Positions 52,116 to 63,603 of a stretch of DNA of 64,000 nt are shown here, in pieces; position 1 is the stretch's first letter, and every line of letters starts with the position of its first letter. The notes beneath the pieces were generated by a model. The model saw nothing but the letters and a program-made list of their open reading frames with translations. It made no database searches and was not told the origin of the DNA. Location: NCBI RefSeq assembly GCF_001267155.1, contig NZ_CP012357.1, positions 930,001 through 994,000 of the forward strand, read 5' to 3'. The position numbers were made by a program, and so were the translations under genes. The DNA comes from Spiroplasma litorale. GTDB taxonomy: Bacteria; Bacillota_I; Bacilli_A; Mycoplasmatales; Mycoplasmataceae.

Positions 52116-53912
52116 TTATTTAATTAAAGATAGTTCATATAATTTTTTAAATCTTCCTTCTTTTGATTTAAGTTCATCAAATGTACCTACATCATTAATT
52201 CCGTTTTCATCAAGAACAATAATCTGATCAAACTCTTTAATAGTACTCAATCTATGCGCAATTGCAATTGTTGTTCTTCCCTCCATTAAGTGATCAAGTT
52301 CTTTTTTTATTTCTTTTTCAACTATATTGTCAAGAGCACTTGTAGCTTCATCTAAAATTAAAATTTCAGGATTTTTTAAGATCATTCTTGCAATAACTAA
52401 CCTTTGTTTTTGACCACCACTAAAAATAAATCCTCTTTCTCCAAGTATCGTTTCATAACCATCTGGCAAAGTTAAAACAAAATTGTGTAATTTTGCTTTT
52501 TTAGATGCCTCTATTGCTTCTAATTTAGTTTTATTAAAATTTGCATATAATAAGTTTTCCATTATAGTTCCATATAAAATTTGTGGATCTTGTTCAACAT
52601 AACCAACTCTTGATAGATAATCTGATTTTTTTAGATCTTTAATATTGACATTATCAATTAATATTTCTCCACTTGAAACATCATAATATCTTAGCATAAG
52701 TCTTGCAATTGTAGATTTACCAACTCCACTTTGACCAACTATTGCATACCTTTTTCCTTTTTTAAATGAATAATCAAAATTTGGAAGAATAATTTTTGAT
52801 GGTTCATCAGGATATCAAAATTTAACTTTTTTAAATTCAATTTTATTTACATCTTTTATTATTTCACCCTCAGTTTTAAAATCTATTAGACTTTTAGAAT
52901 TATAAATATAATTTAATCTCATAACGCAATTTGAAAGCCTAGTTAAACCACGCATTGCAGTTGGTAAAATCAATAAACCATAAAGCATGTTATAACAAGC
53001 AGTTGAAAAGGTAACAATTAAAATTGAAAGTTCGCTTGGGTTTAAATCATTTCTTATACCAACAACTAATAGAATTGCAACTATTGGCATAAATCAAGAA
53101 AACACATTAACAAAGACGTTTAAAACTGTTTGATAAACTACTGAAACTCTTGCTTTTTTTTCGTAAGTTTTATGTAAGTCTTTTGATCTTTCTACTTCAT
53201 AATTTTCAGTTCCACTTGATTTAATAACTCTAATACTAATCAATCTATCAGTTATATCTGCATCAATATTTTGTCTAATATCAAAAGCAATAATTATTGC
53301 ACGTCTATAATAAATAAATAAAACCCAAATAACGAAAGTCATACATATAAAATATCCTAAAATAATAGCTGCAAGTTCCACATCAATTGTAAACAATAAT
53401 GTTGTCATTGTAATCAAACTAGTTATTGCATAAATTAAATTAATTAAAAATTCATTAAACGCATCTCCAGCATTACTACTATCATTTATAACTCTTGACA
53501 TTGTTAAACCTATTTGATTTTTAGAGTAATAATTAATATCTATTTCTACTAAATGTTGTAGTGCTTTTAATCTTAAATATATTTCCATTTTTCTTGCAAA
53601 TAAACTTGCAAAAAAGTTTGTAAAGAACTCTAAAAAAACATAAAATGAATATCAACATATCCCAATAATAATCCAGTCTTTATAATCAAAGCTTCAAGCT
53701 AAAAAATTTGTTGGATGCCCAGTTTCTAGAGTTGTTACTAGTTTATTAACTATTACAGCTAATGATGTAAAAACTATTGAGTCAAATATAATAAAAGAAA
53801 TTGCACATAAAAAAATGACAGGTTGTGCTTTAATTCCTTCAATCATTAACCTTACAGACGCTAAAAATTTCTTTTTGCTAAAAGCTTTTTCACTTGTAAA
53901 TTTTTTTCTCAT
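52116..53912 (-). CDS. ABC transporter, exporter type (membrane domain + ATPase)
   Basis: 598 aa half-transporter; four fragments joined by UGA Trp codons. Six transmembrane helices (residues ~35-330) then ATPase: Walker A IVGQSGVGKSTIARLM, Q-loop YVEQDPQILYGTIMEN, signature FSGGQKQRLVIARMIL, Walker B ILILDEATSALDN, H-loop AIAHRLST. No C39 peptidase domain. Homodimeric MsbA/multidrug-like. I chose the ATG at 53912 (GGTG upstream); TTG 53924 is possible. Confidence 0.92.
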
Positions 53913-53927
53913 ATATTTCACCAAAGT

Positions 53928-53958
53928 TAAAAGAAAAAGACCATATTTAATGGTCTTT
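53928..53958 (-). terminator. Terminator of the FNT-channel gene
   Basis: AAAGACCAT (53936-53944) pairs with ATGGTCTTT (53950-53958); minus-strand tract TTCTTTTAA follows. It sits between the FNT gene and the ABC exporter. Confidence 0.8.
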
Positions 53959-53999
53959 ATATTTATTTAATATACTACATTTTATAATAAAAACAATAG

Positions 54000-55052
54000 T
54001 TAATTTTTATTATTGATTTGTTTATGTACTTTTTTTTGTTCTAATTGAACAACACTTTTTTTAGTAATTTTAATTACTTTTGCTAATCTTTCTAATCTAA
54101 GTTGTTTAAATAATAAATCAGTATATTTTTTATTGATTGCATGTAATATTCCAGCCATTAAAAAACTACCCCCAACCCAATTTCCTAATAATGTCGGAAT
54201 TGTACTTAATCCGAAAAATATTAAAACATGAATAAATTCAGGAGATACTTTTGGATTAGTTCCTGCTCAATCTTGTTTAAAAATACATTCTAATAACATC
54301 ATTCACATAAAGAACGAATTAGCAGGACCATGTTGAAATCCTCCAATAGCAAAATATAATATTGGAAAGATCAAAAGTAAGATTGCTGAAGTTGGGCTTT
54401 TTGTTGCACTTGTTAAAGGCAATGTAGAAGATACAGCCAAATTACATAAAATACCTGAGAAAAAACTATGAAGTATTGTTAACAATACTGTTCCCAATAC
54501 TAATGTGCCCATTATTTGATCACCAACACCATAAAGTTTATGAACTCCAGTTGTGTATATTTTTTCTGCAATACTATCAGGATCAGTATTATGGAAAGCA
54601 CCTGCTGCAACGTATGCAAGAGCAAAAATTAGTGTACCTAAAAAGTTACCAATTAAAACTGAGAATATTGCTTTAATATATTCTCTTCCTGATACACAAC
54701 CTTTAAACATCGGAATTGTCGCAAGTGAGTGACTAGTAAATAATGCTCCACCTAAAAAAGTAATTAAGATGATGCAACCTGGAAAAATGGCTCCAAGAAC
54801 TAGGGCTTCTAAATTTTCTGGTAAACCGTGCATTGCAGTTATACAAGCAACATAACCAAAGCCAATTATTACCCCACTCATTAATCCAAGTAAGATTTGT
54901 TTAATCATAGTATATTGAATTTTTTTAATCGATGCTTTAAAACCACCTAGGGTTCCACAAAGCATGAAAGAATGTTCGCCATCAAGTAAAGAATAATCAT
55001 AATTCTTTAATTCCTTGATTTCCATTTCTAATTTGTCAATCTTATCCGACAT
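54000..55052 (-). CDS. Formate/nitrite transporter family channel
   Basis: 350 aa pentameric FNT-type channel for small monocarboxylates. Six helices preceded by a ~40-residue cytosolic N-domain. Family traits: LLGLMSGVIIGFGYVACITA, ALFTSHSLATIPMFKGCVSG, LIGNFLGTLIFALAYVAAGA and AVSST..., GNWVGGSFLMAGILHAI. UGA Trp codons carry it past 54303 to the TAA at 54000. In glycolytic Mollicutes formate or lactate export is plausible. 33 bp downstream of pyruvate kinase 1. Confidence 0.88.
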
Positions 55053-55085
55053 AATATCTCATTTCTATAATTGATTAATACTTTA

Positions 55086-56519
55086 TTAACCTTCTACTTT
55101 TATTTCTTTTATATTTTCATTTCTAACAAAAAGGATTTTGCTTCCTGGTTTTGCTCCTCATTTTTTTGCAATTTTTATAATTTCTTTTTCGTCTTCTATA
55201 AATTTATTTAAATCACTTACTTTATTCATAAATATTGAATGTAATGAACCAAATGAGGTTCATAATTTTTCATTGTCACATACACCTAAAATTGTAATGT
55301 TTGGTCTAAACTTAGAAATAGTTTTTAGTAATTCACCAGTTCTTGAAACAACTACTGCAAAATCATATGCTCCAGACAATGTAGTATTAGCAAGTTGATT
55401 TGCAATATCTGCTCTTTTACCACTAGTAGTTTTTTGAGCATTTTCTAATTGTTTTTCATAGTATAGTTTTGAGTAGAATTCCATTTCAGCTCTTTTGTTA
55501 ATTGCAGCCATTGTTTCTACAGTAATGAATGGGAAATCTCCGTTTGCAGATTCTCCACTTAACATTGTAGCATCAGCTCCAAGTTCAGTTGCATAATAAA
55601 CATCAGTTACTTCTGCTCTTGTTGGTTGAGGGTTATCTGTCATTGATTCTAACATTTGAGTTGCAACAATTACAATTTTACCTTTTTCTCTACATTTTCT
55701 TATTATTTGTTTTTCTCAATAAGGAACATCATAATAAGGTATTTCAAGTCCTAAATCTCCTCTAGCAACCATTATTCCATCAGATGCTTCAATTATTGAA
55801 TCAATGTTGTCACAACCAACTTGTGATTCAATTTTTGAAATTATTTGTACATTTGTAGCATCTTTTTCTTTTAAAATTTTTCTAATTTCATTAACATTAT
55901 CTGCTGAGTTTACAAAACTTGCTGCAATGTAGTCAATACCTTGTTCAATACCAAAATTAATATCGTTATAATCTTTTTCAGCTAAAAATGGTAAAGTGAA
56001 TTCGATTCCTGGTAAATTAACTCTTTTGTTTGATTTTACAACGTGTGAGTTAAATGCTTTACAAGTAACTTTATATTTTTCTACTTTTTCAACATACATT
56101 GTTAATTTTCCATCATCAACTAAAACAGTATCTCCTGCTTTTAAATCTTGACTCATGTCATATGACATTTGAAGTTCTGTTCCTGAACATTCTTTAGTTG
56201 CAAAATCCTTTGGATCTGTATAGATAGTAACAACTGTATCTTTTTTGATTAATTGTTTACCATCGATCATTTTTCCGACTCTAATTTCTGGTCCTTTAGT
56301 ATCTAATAAGATTGAAATTGGTTTGTCCATTTCTTTTCTTAATTCTTTAACTCATTCAATTCTTTCACCATGTTCTTGAAAGTCTGCATGAGAGAAATTC
56401 AAACGAATTGTGTTCATTCCTTTTTCAAATAACTCTTTAATTGCCTCTTTTGAGTGCACGCTTGGTCCAAGTGTAGTAATTATCTTGGTACGTTTAATTT
56501 TATCCTCTAACTTTTTCAT
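55086..56519 (-). CDS. pyk: Pyruvate kinase, paralogue 1
   Basis: 477 aa, PEP + ADP to pyruvate + ATP. Start MKKLEDKIKRTKIITTLGPS; MNTIRLNFSHADFQEH, PISILLDTKGPEIRVGKMI, IISKIESQ (active Lys), GIMVARGDLGLEIPY, ATQMLESMTDNPQPTRAEVT and GADATMLSGESANGDFPF. C-terminal domain complete to EIKVEG, no extra PEP-utiliser domain. UGA codons split it. SD GGAGG. Closely related to the copy at 58979-60430. Confidence 0.96.
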
Positions 56520-57013
56520 TTATCCTCCTAGATATTTACAAAAAAAAAGTGCAATTTCATAAATGAAAAAGCCTTTGTTTTTATTTAATTTAAAACCCTT
56601 TAATAATGATGCAAATTTAAAAGTGGTTTTGCACTATAATTATAACTAAAAATAAAAAATATTTACATAAAAAATAATATTTAATTTATGTAATAAATTT
56701 ACATTTAAATCTCAAAATGTTGTATTGCATAGTTTTTTTTCTAATATATAAATATACTTCTTTTTATTTTGAAGCAAATATTAAAGACGCCTACTATATT
56801 TAAAATATATTATTTTAATTAATCTAAGTAAAAATTCAATTATAGGTTTTTAAAAATACTTAGTTTTTTTATTCAATATTGGAGTATCTTTTAAAAATTT
56901 ATAAAATAAAAACTCCTTATTGTATTTTATAAGGAGAACTTGTTTTAATAATTATTTACTAAATTTATTAACTAGAATATTTATCTATCCTATTAATTTA
57001 AATTATTAAGTTA
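56520..57013. other. 494-bp gene-free region
   Basis: AT-rich and without a supportable ORF. It holds the pyk1 promoter region, a TGCAAA ... TTTTGCA inverted repeat at 56610-56633, and a terminator at 56900-56936 for the next upstream gene. I see no tRNA or known riboswitch here. Confidence 0.6.
56900..56936 (-). terminator. Terminator of the Cys-rich small gene
   Basis: CTCCTTAT (56913-56920) pairs with ATAAGGAG (56929-56936); the minus strand continues TTTTTATTTTAT. Confidence 0.8.
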
Positions 57014-57259
57014 TTATCTTCATAAATAAACAAGTGTATTTGCAGTTTTGCCACAACCACATTTACCACAATTGTCTTTTTTTTCTTTTAATTCTATATT
57101 TGCAAAATCATCACTCATTTTGCCTCTTTTAAGTGACTCTTCTACTTTTTTACCATACTCTACTGAAGCTAAAACAGTTTTGCCTTCACTTAATAATTTG
57201 TTAATTAATTCAAAATCTCCATTAGAAACTTCAACAGCATTGTTTTTATCTAGACTCAT
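57014..57259 (-). CDS. Cys-rich small protein divergent from an HxlR regulator
   Basis: 81 aa. Mixed-charge N-terminus (MSLDKNNAVEVSNGDFELIN), then near the C-terminus NCGKCGCGKTANT with three closely spaced Cys (CxxCxC), ending VYLWR (W is UGA; stop TAA 57014). SD GGAGA upstream. It shares an 85-bp divergent promoter region with the HxlR-type regulator. A thiol-stress or metal-binding protein controlled by that regulator is inferred. No family recognised. Confidence 0.65.
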
Positions 57260-57311
57260 ATAAATTCTCCTTTCTATAATATAATAATCATGTTAAATTA
57301 AATTAATAGTA

Positions 57312-57327
57312 GTTACTTTAAAGTAAC
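57312..57327. promoter_or_regulatory. Putative HxlR operator
   Basis: GTTACTTTAAAGTAAC, a perfect 16-bp palindrome, in the middle of the divergent intergenic region, 17 bp before the regulator ATG. The symmetry and position fit a dimeric winged-helix repressor acting on both genes. Confidence 0.7.
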
Positions 57328-57344
57328 ATAAACAAGGAGTAATA

Positions 57345-57659
57345 ATGAGCTATTGTCCGGTAGAAATAAGTTTGAAAGTATTAAAAAACAAATGAACTAT
57401 TTTTATAATAAGAGAATTACTTGCATCTGAAAAAAGATTTAATGAGTTAAAAAGAAATTTAAAAGGAGTCACAACAAAAGTATTAGCAGAGAATTTGAAA
57501 CATTTAGAAAATTTAGAAATAATAAATCGAAAATCAAACAATGCTTATCCATTAATTGTGATTTATTCTTTAACTGATTTTGGACATAGTTTAAAAGGTG
57601 TTTTAGATAAGTTAGCAGAATGAGGTTTTAATAATCAGAACAAGTTAAATTTTGAATAA
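57345..57659 (+). CDS. HxlR/DUF24-family winged-helix regulator
   Basis: 104 aa. Starts MSYCPVEISLKVLKNKWTIF, with the conserved N-terminal Cys (C4) used for redox or electrophile sensing in relatives such as YodB and HypR, followed by KWTIFIIRELL; RFNELKRNLKGVTTKVLAEN is the recognition region, and YSLTDFGHSL the wing. UGA encodes two Trp. SD AAGGAG. Divergent from the Cys-rich gene. An IS copy begins 20 bp after its stop. Confidence 0.93.
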
Positions 57660-57678
57660 ATATATAAAACCGCTATTA

Positions 57679-58938
57679 TGAACATCTAAAATAAAATTGA
57701 CAGTAAAAAAGTACTTTTATTGTTAAAATTTTATTGAAAGGTGTTCTTTTTATATGGCAAAACAATGAACAAAAATGAAAAACTTAATATAATTAATGAA
57801 TCAAAAAAAATCGGTATTTTAAATGCAGCATTAAAGTTTGATATTAGTACTAGCACAATTAAAAGATGAAAATCAGAGGTAAAAATTAAAGGTGAAGGAG
57901 CCCTTGAATGAGGTAGCGGAACCCAGGCAAAAGGAAATATTAAAAAATTTAAATCTCATGATTGAATTTTTAAAGAACCTGATGATATGAGCATTGAAGA
58001 ATTAAGAGAGGCTTTGAAACTGGAACGTGCTTTAAAAAAGCATTTAGTGAAGATGACTAAGGAAAAGTACTTCGCCATTTTTAATGTTAAAAGAATGTTT
58101 TCTTTGAAATTATCTTGTTTATATTTAAAAGTTTCAAGGTATGGATATTTAAAATGACTTAAAAACGAAAAACCAAAGCATAAAAATTATAATAGAATTT
58201 TAGCATTTAAGATAAGATGCCTTTTTTACTTGTTTAAAAAAAGATATGGTTATAATATGATAACTTTATTTTTAAACAAATACTTTAAAGAAAGATTAAA
58301 CCTTGGGTTGTTTATAGATATATGAAAACAATGAGTTTAAAAGCAGCAAAGAAAAAGAAAGTTCCAAACTATGATAAATCAGGTCCATTAAGATTTGAAA
58401 ATTTACTGAATAGAAACTTTAATTCTAAAAATATAAATGAAAAATGAGTAACAGATGTGACTTATATAAAAACTATTAATGGAAATGTTTATCTATCTGT
58501 TATAAAAGATTTATTTAATTCTGAAATTGTTGATTGAAAGTTATCGGTTAGTCCTAATAATAAATTATGTCATACAAATTTAATAAGTTCTATTAAAAAA
58601 AGGTGCTCCAAAAATAATTCATTCAGATCAGGAGGCACCATACACAGATGAAACTTGAGAAAGATTATGTAAAAATAATAATATAAATATTTCTATGTCA
58701 AGAAGAGGGAACTCCCCAGATAATGGTGCATGTGAGTCTTTTTTTGGAACTTTTAAAAATGAATGTATATATACATATAAAGTAAAAGAACTACATTACT
58801 CAAATATTTATAAAATTATCTCAGACTATATAGAGTTTTATAATTATGTTAGACCTTGTCTAAAGCATAAAAAAAACTCCATACGAAATTCGTATGGAGA
58901 AAGTATCTTTTTAATGTCAATTTTAATTGATAATTTCA
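57679..58938 (+). mobile_element. Degenerate IS3-family element, copy 2
   Basis: 1260 bp, about 95% similar to copy 1 by eye over its length, with the same ends (TGAACATCTAAAATAAAATT ... TAATTTCA). Flanked by TTA on both sides (57676-57678, 58939-58941), a 3-bp target duplication. Net 3-bp shorter, accounted for by four small indels in the transposase. Confidence 0.92.
57754..58914 (+). pseudogene. Transposase of IS copy 2, frameshifted
   Basis: Same protein as in copy 1, but broken: one A lost in the A-run at ~57771-57775 (frame closes after MAKQWTKMKNLI), one base lost at ~58300 (CCTTGGG for CCCTTGAG), two bases lost at ~58600 (AAAGGTG for AGAGGTG) and one A gained at ~58870 near the end. 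The DDE residues are still recognisable across frames. It could only move if copy 1 supplies transposase. Confidence 0.93.
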
Positions 58939-58978
58939 TTAAAAGCAGTTTTTATATATTTATATTTTAATTATTTAA

Positions 58979-60430
58979 TTATAATTTGCAAACTTTAATT
59001 TCTTCAGATCTAACAACCAAGAATTCGTCACCTTTTTTGGCTCCTCAATATCTTGCAATTTCATTAATTTCATCTTGGTTAGCTCAGCATTTATCAATAT
59101 CTTTAACTTTATTCATAAATATTGAATGTCATGCACCAAATGCATTTCAAAGTTTTTCATCTTGACATACACCCAAGATTGTAACATTTGGTCTAAATTT
59201 TGAAATTGTTTTTAGTAGTTCACCAGTTCTTGAAAGTATTACTGCAAATTCATATTTACCATTTCTTGTAATATTTGCAAGTTCATCAGCAATTTCAGCT
59301 CTTTTACCACTTGTTGTTGATCTAGCAATTTCAAGTGCTCTATCATAATAGATTTTTCCATAATAACTTAACTCAGCTCTTTTATTAATTGTAGCCATTG
59401 TGTTTGTAGTAATAAAAGGATAAATTCCAGTTGCAGATTCTCCACTTAACATTGTAGCGTCAGCTCCAAGTTCAGTTGCATAATAAACATCAGTCACTTC
59501 TGCTCTTGTTGGTTGAGGGTTATCTGTCATTGATTCTAGCATTTGAGTTGCTACAATTGCAATTTTACCTGCTTTACGACATTTTCTTATTATTTGTTTT
59601 TCTCAATACGGAACTTCATAATAAGGTATTTCAAGTCCTAAATCTCCTCTAGCAATCATAATTCCATCAGATGCATCAATAATTGAATCAATATTAAATA
59701 TACCGATTTTTGATTCTATTTTTGAAATTATTTGAATGTGTGTTGCTTTTTTTTCTTTTAAAATATTTCTAATTTCTTTAACGTTATCTGCAGTATTAAC
59801 AAAACTTGCTGCAATATAATCAATTCCATTATCAATACCAAATTTAATATCATTAATATCTTTATCACTTAAGAATGGTAATGAAAAATCAACACCTGGT
59901 AAGTTAATTCTTTTATTAGTTTTAATTATGTGTGTATTAAAAGCTCTAGATAGAACAACACCTGGTTCAACATTTAAAACATTTAATGTTAATTTACCAT
60001 CATCAACTAAAACTGTATCTCCTGGTTTTAAGTCTTGACTCATATCATAAGATACAGTCATTTCTGTACCTTTACATTCTTTTTCTAAATAATCTTTTTC
60101 TTTTGTATAAATTCTTACATCACTACCAGCTTTAACCTCTTGTGAACCATCAATCATTTTACCAATTCTGATTTCTGGCCCTTTTGTATCTAGTAAAATT
60201 GAAATTGGTTTTTCTATTTCTTTTCTTAATTCTAAACAAGCCTTAATTTTTTCTAAATGTTCTTCATGTTTACCATGTGAAAAGTTTAATCTTACAACGT
60301 TCATTCCTGATTCAAAAAGTTTTCTAATTTCATCTTTACCACTTGTACTTGGTCCAATTGTTGTAATAATTTTAGTTCTTTTTATTTTTTTCTCAATTTT
60401 ATTTGGTTCGTAAAATTCTATTTCGTTCAT
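58979..60430 (-). CDS. pyk: Pyruvate kinase, paralogue 2
   Basis: 483 aa. Start MNEIEFYEPNKIEKKIKRTK, a short N-terminal extension relative to paralogue 1. GMNVVRLNFSHGKHEEH, DTKGPEIRIGKMI, IISKIESKIGIF, GIMIARGDLGLEIPY, ATQMLESMTDNPQPTRAEVT and LSGESATGIYPFIT. Ends EEIKVCKL. All active-site residues I can check are present in both copies. UGA splits the C-terminal part. Upstream of it, 17 bp away, is pfkA. Confidence 0.96.
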
Positions 60431-60447
60431 AAATTTACATCCTTCCG

Positions 60448-61419
60448 CTAAATAGCTTTATTAATCTCTCTAATTTTATTGTACTCTTCTGATTTATCTT
60501 TTCTTGGCATATTTAAAGTTGATTCAATATCTCTGGCGACTAGTTTATTATCAGACATACCAATATATAAACCACCCTTACCTTCAACTAATTTGTCAAC
60601 AGCAAATATACCAGCGCTAACAGCTAAATATCTATCCATTGCAGTTGGTGTTCCACCTCTTTGAATATGTCCAAGTATAGTTGCTCTTGTGACATAACCT
60701 GAAGCTGCTTCAATTTTTTCTGCAAGTTTATGTGCATCTGGATATGTTTTTTCAGCAATTGCAACTATCACACTTCTTTTTTTCATTTCTGCTAAATGTT
60801 TAACTTGTTTTATGATTTCTTCTTCTGATAAAAAACTTTCTTTTGTAGAAAATACCTCAGCACCAGTTGCTATAGCTCCATATAGAGTTAAATCCCCACA
60901 ACCATTACCCATAATCTCAACTACGCTACATCTATTATGTGATTGCATTGTATCTCTAATAGCATCAATAGATCTTACAACAGTATTAAGGGCTGTATCA
61001 AATCCTACTGTATAATCTGATGAAACAATATCATTGTCAATTGTTCCTGGAATACCGATACAATTTATACCCATTTTAGTAAGTTTTTCAGCTCCTTGAT
61101 AACTACCATCTCCACCAATTACAACTAAAGCTTCTATACCTCTTTTTTTAAGATTTTCTACTGCTTTTTTTCTGATTTCTTCATCTTTAAATTCAGGAAA
61201 TCTTGCAGATCCTATAACAGTTCCACCTCTTGAAATAATGTTATCAGCAAATATTGCATCAACTTCTTCAATTCAGTCATTATACAAACCTTTATAACCA
61301 TCTCTAATTACAAACGGTTTGATTGATTTAGAAATTGCAGCTTTAACAACAGAAGATATTGTTGCGTTCATCCCTGGAGCGTCTCCTCCTGATGTTAAAA
61401 CCCCTATTTTTTTTATCAT
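60448..61419 (-). CDS. pfkA: 6-phosphofructokinase
   Basis: 323 aa ATP-dependent bacterial PFK, the committed glycolytic step. [69 protein letters not shown] (catalytic TIDND), [19 protein letters not shown] and [18 protein letters not shown] (effector/PRPP-like region). UGA Trp (NDWIEEV) hides the N-terminal third in the standard code. SD GGAGG. The pair pfkA-pyk is a common operon in Firmicutes. Confidence 0.97.
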
Positions 61420-61501
61420 AGTTTTCCTCCAACTCTATATTATTAATAATAAACCTTATAATTAATAAATACAAAAATAGTTAAAATTCAAGTTTAATAA
61501 A

Positions 61502-62071
61502 TTATCATTTTCAATTATCTAATTTTGAAATATCACACGTAGCAAGAAAAGGTAAATTTCTAAATCTTTCTTGATAATCTAAACCAAAACCAATTAAAAA
61601 TTCATCTCCAAATTCAAAACCATTTCAATCAGGTTTTAAATCAACTTTAATTTTATTGGGTTTTGATGCTAAGGTTATTACTTTAACTTCCTTAGCACCT
61701 TTTTTTAATAAATAATCTTTTATAAAATTTAAAGTTATTCCTGTATCAATAATATCTTCTATAAGTAATACATGACATCCTTCAATGTTTACTGAAATAT
61801 CATTCATTATTTTAGGTTCTTGAACATTTGTAATGTTTCCAGCATAAGAAGAAACTATCATATAATCAGTTATACATTGAAAATTTAATTCTTTTATTAA
61901 TCCCGCCATGAAAGGAACACAACCTTTTAACAAACCAATTGTAATAACAGTACTATCTTTATAATTTATATTTTTATAATATTCATTTACATTTTTAGCT
62001 AATTCTGAAATTTTTGTGTCAATATTTTTTCTATCTACTAATATATCTTTTACTAATGGGTGTTTTACCAT
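61502..62071 (-). CDS. hpt: Hypoxanthine-guanine phosphoribosyltransferase
   Basis: 189 aa purine-salvage enzyme. [16 protein letters not shown] (PPi loop), [12 protein letters not shown] (flexible-loop SY), [20 protein letters not shown] (PRPP-binding DD/TG loop), [23 protein letters not shown] Trp codons extend it to [11 protein letters not shown] with TAA at 61502. Monocistronic in appearance. Confidence 0.95.
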
Positions 62072-62097
62072 TTGATACCTCCAATAAAAATATTATA

Positions 62098-62523
62098 TTA
62101 CTTCTTTATTTGATTTAAGTAAGAATCTAAAATAAACTTAGCAGCGATTTGATCCTTGTTTTGTTTTTTATCTTTTATGCTATAGTTTGAATTACTCATC
62201 ATATTGTTTGCCATTCTTGTGGTTAGTCTTTCATCTACTTTAATTATCATATTTTTATCAATTTTTAACATTTCAATTAATAGATAGATAAAATCATCAA
62301 CCATATCTGCACGATACCCAATTGATCCATTCATGTTTATTGGATAACCAACAATAATTTTATCAAAAGAATTTTCGTTAAATATATATTCAATTTTATT
62401 TATAGCTTCTTCAAATTCATACTCATTAAATCTAATTGTTTCATATGGTGTTGCAAAAAAACCTTCACTAACTGCTATTCCAACTGTTTTAGATCCAACG
62501 TCAAGACCAATATACTTATACAT
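62098..62523 (-). CDS. yqgF: YqgF/RuvX family nuclease
   Basis: 141 aa RNase H-fold protein (pre-16S rRNA processing nuclease, formerly putative Holliday resolvase). MYKYIGLDVGSKTVGIAVSE has the first catalytic Asp, KIIVGYPINMNGSIGYRADM, and KVDERLTTRMANNM / KDQIAAKFILDSYL the rest of the site. Complete. Confidence 0.92.
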   Translation of the reverse strand: MYKYIGLDVGSKTVGIAVSEGFFATPYETIRFNEYEFEEAINKIEYIFNENSFDKIIVGYPINMNGSIGYRADMVDDFIYLLIEMLKIDKNMIIKVDERLTTRMANNMMSNSNYSIKDKKQNKDQIAAKFILDSYLNQIKK

Positions 62524-62574
62524 TTAATGCTTCTTTCTAGATTTATATTGTATTTATATCATATTTTAATTATT

Positions 62575-62618
62575 AATAAAAATAATAAAAGCAATCATTT
62601 ATAAATTGCTTTTATTAT
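62575..62618 (-). terminator. Hairpin after the PAP2 gene
   Basis: AATAAAAGCAAT ... ATTGCTTTTATT with an 9-base loop (62584-62616), 20 bp after the PAP2 stop. The minus-strand tail is AT-rich rather than a clean T-run. Confidence 0.65.
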
Positions 62619-62638
62619 ATAAATATTCAGAATTATTT

Positions 62639-63556
62639 TTATATATTTCTTGGTCTTGTTTTTTTTCTAAATCATTCAACAACAGTTTTTGAATAATACA
62701 TGTAAATAAATAAAATTACTCCAGAAAAATATATATCTGACATAAAATGACTTAATGATGTTATTCGCGAAATACCCACTAACATAGTTATTAATGATGA
62801 AGAAACTATTGTAAAAATTTTTAGTTTTTTTGTTCTTTTGTTGTTTAAAAATTGAAAGAAAATAAATATGAACAATAAACCAGCAGATATAGTATGACCA
62901 CTCGGAAAACTATTTCCTCTATCTTTATTAAAGTTTATTTCAAATGTATAATAGAATAATTTATTATCATAGATTACATCATAAGGTCTTGTTCTACCAA
63001 CAATAAATTTTAATATTTGTACAGTTATTTGAGAGAAAAATATAACAAAAAATGCATATCCAGATCTTTTGCTTACATTAGATAATCAATATATATCCTT
63101 ATATAATTTCTTTTTATAAATATATATATTCACTACTAAATAGAAAGTTAAACTCATAATTATACAAACTAAACCTGATATTAGAGTTATTAGAGAGTAG
63201 TTGTTGCCTTTAATATAATTAAAAGAATCATTGTAGTAATAAAACATTATATTAATACATAAAAATATTATGTTGAAAATAATATATATTATTTTTTTAT
63301 TTTTAACTGTTTTAATAAAACTAAAATTTATCGTAAATACAAATATTAACAATAAATAATAAATTGGAATAAAAGATACTCCAAGACCAACTTGATCAAA
63401 AAATATTGAAAATCAATTTTTTTGTAAAGACAAAGGAATTATACTTGATAGTTTTAAGTCAAATATAATTAAAGGAATAGACACAATCAATAAACAAAAC
63501 ATAATTATAAAAAATATGTGGTGTTTATTTAGCTTTCTATCTTTTTTTAACGCCAT
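62639..63556 (-). CDS. PAP2-family membrane phosphatase
   Basis: 305 aa, about six helices. All three PAP2 active-site motifs are in the C-terminal half: KFIVGRTRPYD (KxxxxxxRP), NSFPSGHTISAG (PSGH) and GISRITSLSHFMSDIYFSG (SRxxxxxHxxxD). Possible substrates are phosphatidate or undecaprenyl-type diphosphates; with an active MEP pathway but no peptidoglycan, a lipid substrate is more likely. UGA codons split it. Confidence 0.85.
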
Positions 63557-63603
63557 ATTATTATCACCAAATATATTATATACATTTAAATTGTGAAAAA
63601 CTT

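Noticed and set aside
52116-53912. ABC exporter as the processing transporter for the GG-leader peptide
   Set aside because: No N-terminal C39 peptidase domain, and it is 24 kb away from the peptide gene.
56610-56633. Catabolite-response (cre-like) site before pyk1
   Set aside because: TGCAAA...TTTTGCA spacing and core do not match cre; listed only as an inverted repeat.
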